NCBI GenBank assembly: GCA_002396125.1
Contig: DGWL01000028.1
Location: 1 to 7,589 of the forward strand
DNA length: 7,589 bases
Reading direction: 5' to 3'
DNA from: Porphyromonadaceae bacterium UBA4259
Lineage (GTDB): Bacteria > Bacteroidota > Bacteroidia > Bacteroidales > Muribaculaceae
The number at the start of each line of letters is the position of its first letter. Within the stretch, counting starts at the first letter, position 1. The notes below the pieces were generated by a model. It was not told the origin of the DNA. It did not search any database and saw only the letters and a program-made list of their open reading frames with translations. Position numbers and translations under genes: made by a program. Shown here in pieces: positions 7,151 to 7,589 of this stretch.

Positions 7151-7166
7151 TTGGGCCCAAGGCCTT
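7151..7166. repeat. Overlapping palindromes in the rluB leader
   Basis: TTGGGCCCAA (7151-7160) and AAGGCCTT (7159-7166) are two perfect palindromes sharing two bases, in otherwise AT-rich sequence. In RNA they could form a short GGCC/GGCC stem. They lie about 25-40 bases downstream of the expected transcription start of rluB. Operator or RNA-structure roles are both possible. Confidence 0.4.
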
Positions 7167-7197
7167 CTCTACGTAATAACCTCATTAAAACTTTTTG

Positions 7198-7226
7198 CAA
7201 AGATACTACTTTTCGCTCAAAACAAA
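7198..7226 (-). promoter_or_regulatory. Bacteroidetes-type promoter for rluB-asnS
   Basis: On the minus strand TATCTTTG (7205 to 7198) matches TAnnTTTG, and TTTG (7226 to 7223) lies 17 bases upstream, at the short end of the accepted spacing. The start would be near 7190, leaving a leader of roughly 145 bases before rluB. The neighbouring stretch 7206-7268 is very AT-rich, as expected for a promoter region. Confidence 0.7.
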
Positions 7227-7250
7227 ATATTTTATCATTTTTTTTTCAAC

Positions 7251-7268
7251 AAAGTTTTTAAAAACTTT
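7251..7268. repeat. 18-bp perfect AT-rich palindrome
   Basis: AAAGTTTTTAAAAACTTT reads the same on both strands. It lies just upstream of the rluB -33 element and downstream of the preceding gene's terminator, a position that suits a dimeric regulator, but such AT palindromes also arise by chance. Confidence 0.4.
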
Positions 7269-7290
7269 CATTTTTATCACTTGGAGCAAT

Positions 7291-7330
7291 AAAAAACACT
7301 TGACACGCCACATGGTGCCAAGTGTTTTTT
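7291..7330 (-). terminator. Strong intrinsic terminator after the T9SS-tail gene
   Basis: AAAAAACACTTG (7291-7302) and CAAGTGTTTTTT (7319-7330) are exact 12-base complementary arms, with a further CAC/GTG pairing inside. On the minus strand the GC-bearing stem is followed by TTTTTT. The A-run on the other side would also allow it to work in the + direction. It begins about 35 bases beyond the stop at 7366. Confidence 0.88.
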
Positions 7331-7365
7331 ATGTTAAAAATGGGCTTTATTATTTCCCAAATGTA

Positions 7366-7589
7366 TTATTTCACAACCTTAGTTGCAACTTTGCTGCCAT
7401 CGTTCATCTCTCTAACCACGATGTTCACACCACTGAAAGGTGTTGCACTCTCAACACCGGCCACGTTGTAGTAGCGCACTGCCTTCACATTTGCGGCATT
7501 AACAGCATCAATGGCAGTGGGGGTAGAAGGCATCATCAAGGCGTAGCCCAGATAGTTTTGGAAATCGTAGTCATAGTCGCGAGGAGCGA
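7366..7589 (-). CDS. C-terminal end of a probable secreted protein with a T9SS-like sorting tail (partial)
   Basis: Reading the minus strand into the window gives 73 codons before the TAA at 7366-7368; the start lies outside. The visible end contains AVRYYNVAGVE (36-46), then PFSGVNIVVREMNDGSKVATK (50-70) and the terminal VVK. This pattern (a short YYNxxG strand, a GVNIVV strand, a turn with DGS and a final Lys-rich strand) resembles the C-terminal beta-sandwich signal of type IX secretion cargo in Bacteroidales, especially in Prevotella and Muribaculaceae proteins. The upstream part seen here (APRDYDYDFQNYLGYALMM) gives no catalytic clue, so the function of the full protein is unknown. It is followed by a strong terminator, so it should not be co-transcribed with rluB. 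Confidence 0.8.
   Translation of the reverse strand, partial: APRDYDYDFQNYLGYALMMPSTPTAIDAVNAANVKAVRYYNVAGVESATPFSGVNIVVREMNDGSKVATKVVK

Overview
The window looks like a chromosomal segment of a member of the Bacteroidales, possibly Muribaculaceae or a Prevotella relative. Supporting signs are a DUF4270 lipoprotein, a short GT5-like 'glycogen synthase', a type IX secretion (T9SS)-like C-terminal tail ending in VVK, RluB with a Gln/Gly/Tyr/Arg-rich N-terminus, promoter elements of the TTTG / TAnnTTTG type, no clear Shine-Dalgarno sequences, and a tRNA gene without an encoded CCA. The assignment below order level is an inference from protein style.

Every supported gene lies on the minus strand, so the biological order runs from high to low coordinates. 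It begins with the C-terminal end of a probable secreted protein (7366-7589) and its strong terminator (7291-7330). Next comes a 322-base gap with the rluB promoter and a structured leader, then rluB (5697-7043). A 70-base gap containing a long hairpin leads to asnS (4232-5626). A gap of about 230 bases follows, with a nested terminator-like hairpin and a clear Bacteroidetes promoter. That promoter drives a short GT5-like protein (3189-4001) and, after a hairpin that overlaps its stop codon, a DUF4270 lipoprotein (1702-3129). tRNA-Thr(CGU) (1630-1702) follows directly and shares one base with the lipoprotein stop codon. After an intrinsic terminator (1577-1616) comes a CreD-family membrane protein (1-1496), which runs off the left edge of the window just short of its C-terminus.

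Two themes link the genes. rluB, asnS and tRNA-Thr serve translation (23S rRNA modification, Asn-tRNA charging, ACG decoding). The GT5-like/DUF4270 pair, CreD and the T9SS-tail protein concern the cell envelope or are of unknown function. Nothing here looks like a phage, transposon, CRISPR array or defence island; this is mostly core genome. The most unusual points are the tRNA whose first base is the last base of the upstream stop codon, the two A-C mismatches in that tRNA, the truncated GT5 domain lacking its signature residues, the FUS-like RGG/YQQ tail on RluB, and several intergenic hairpins placed at gene junctions.
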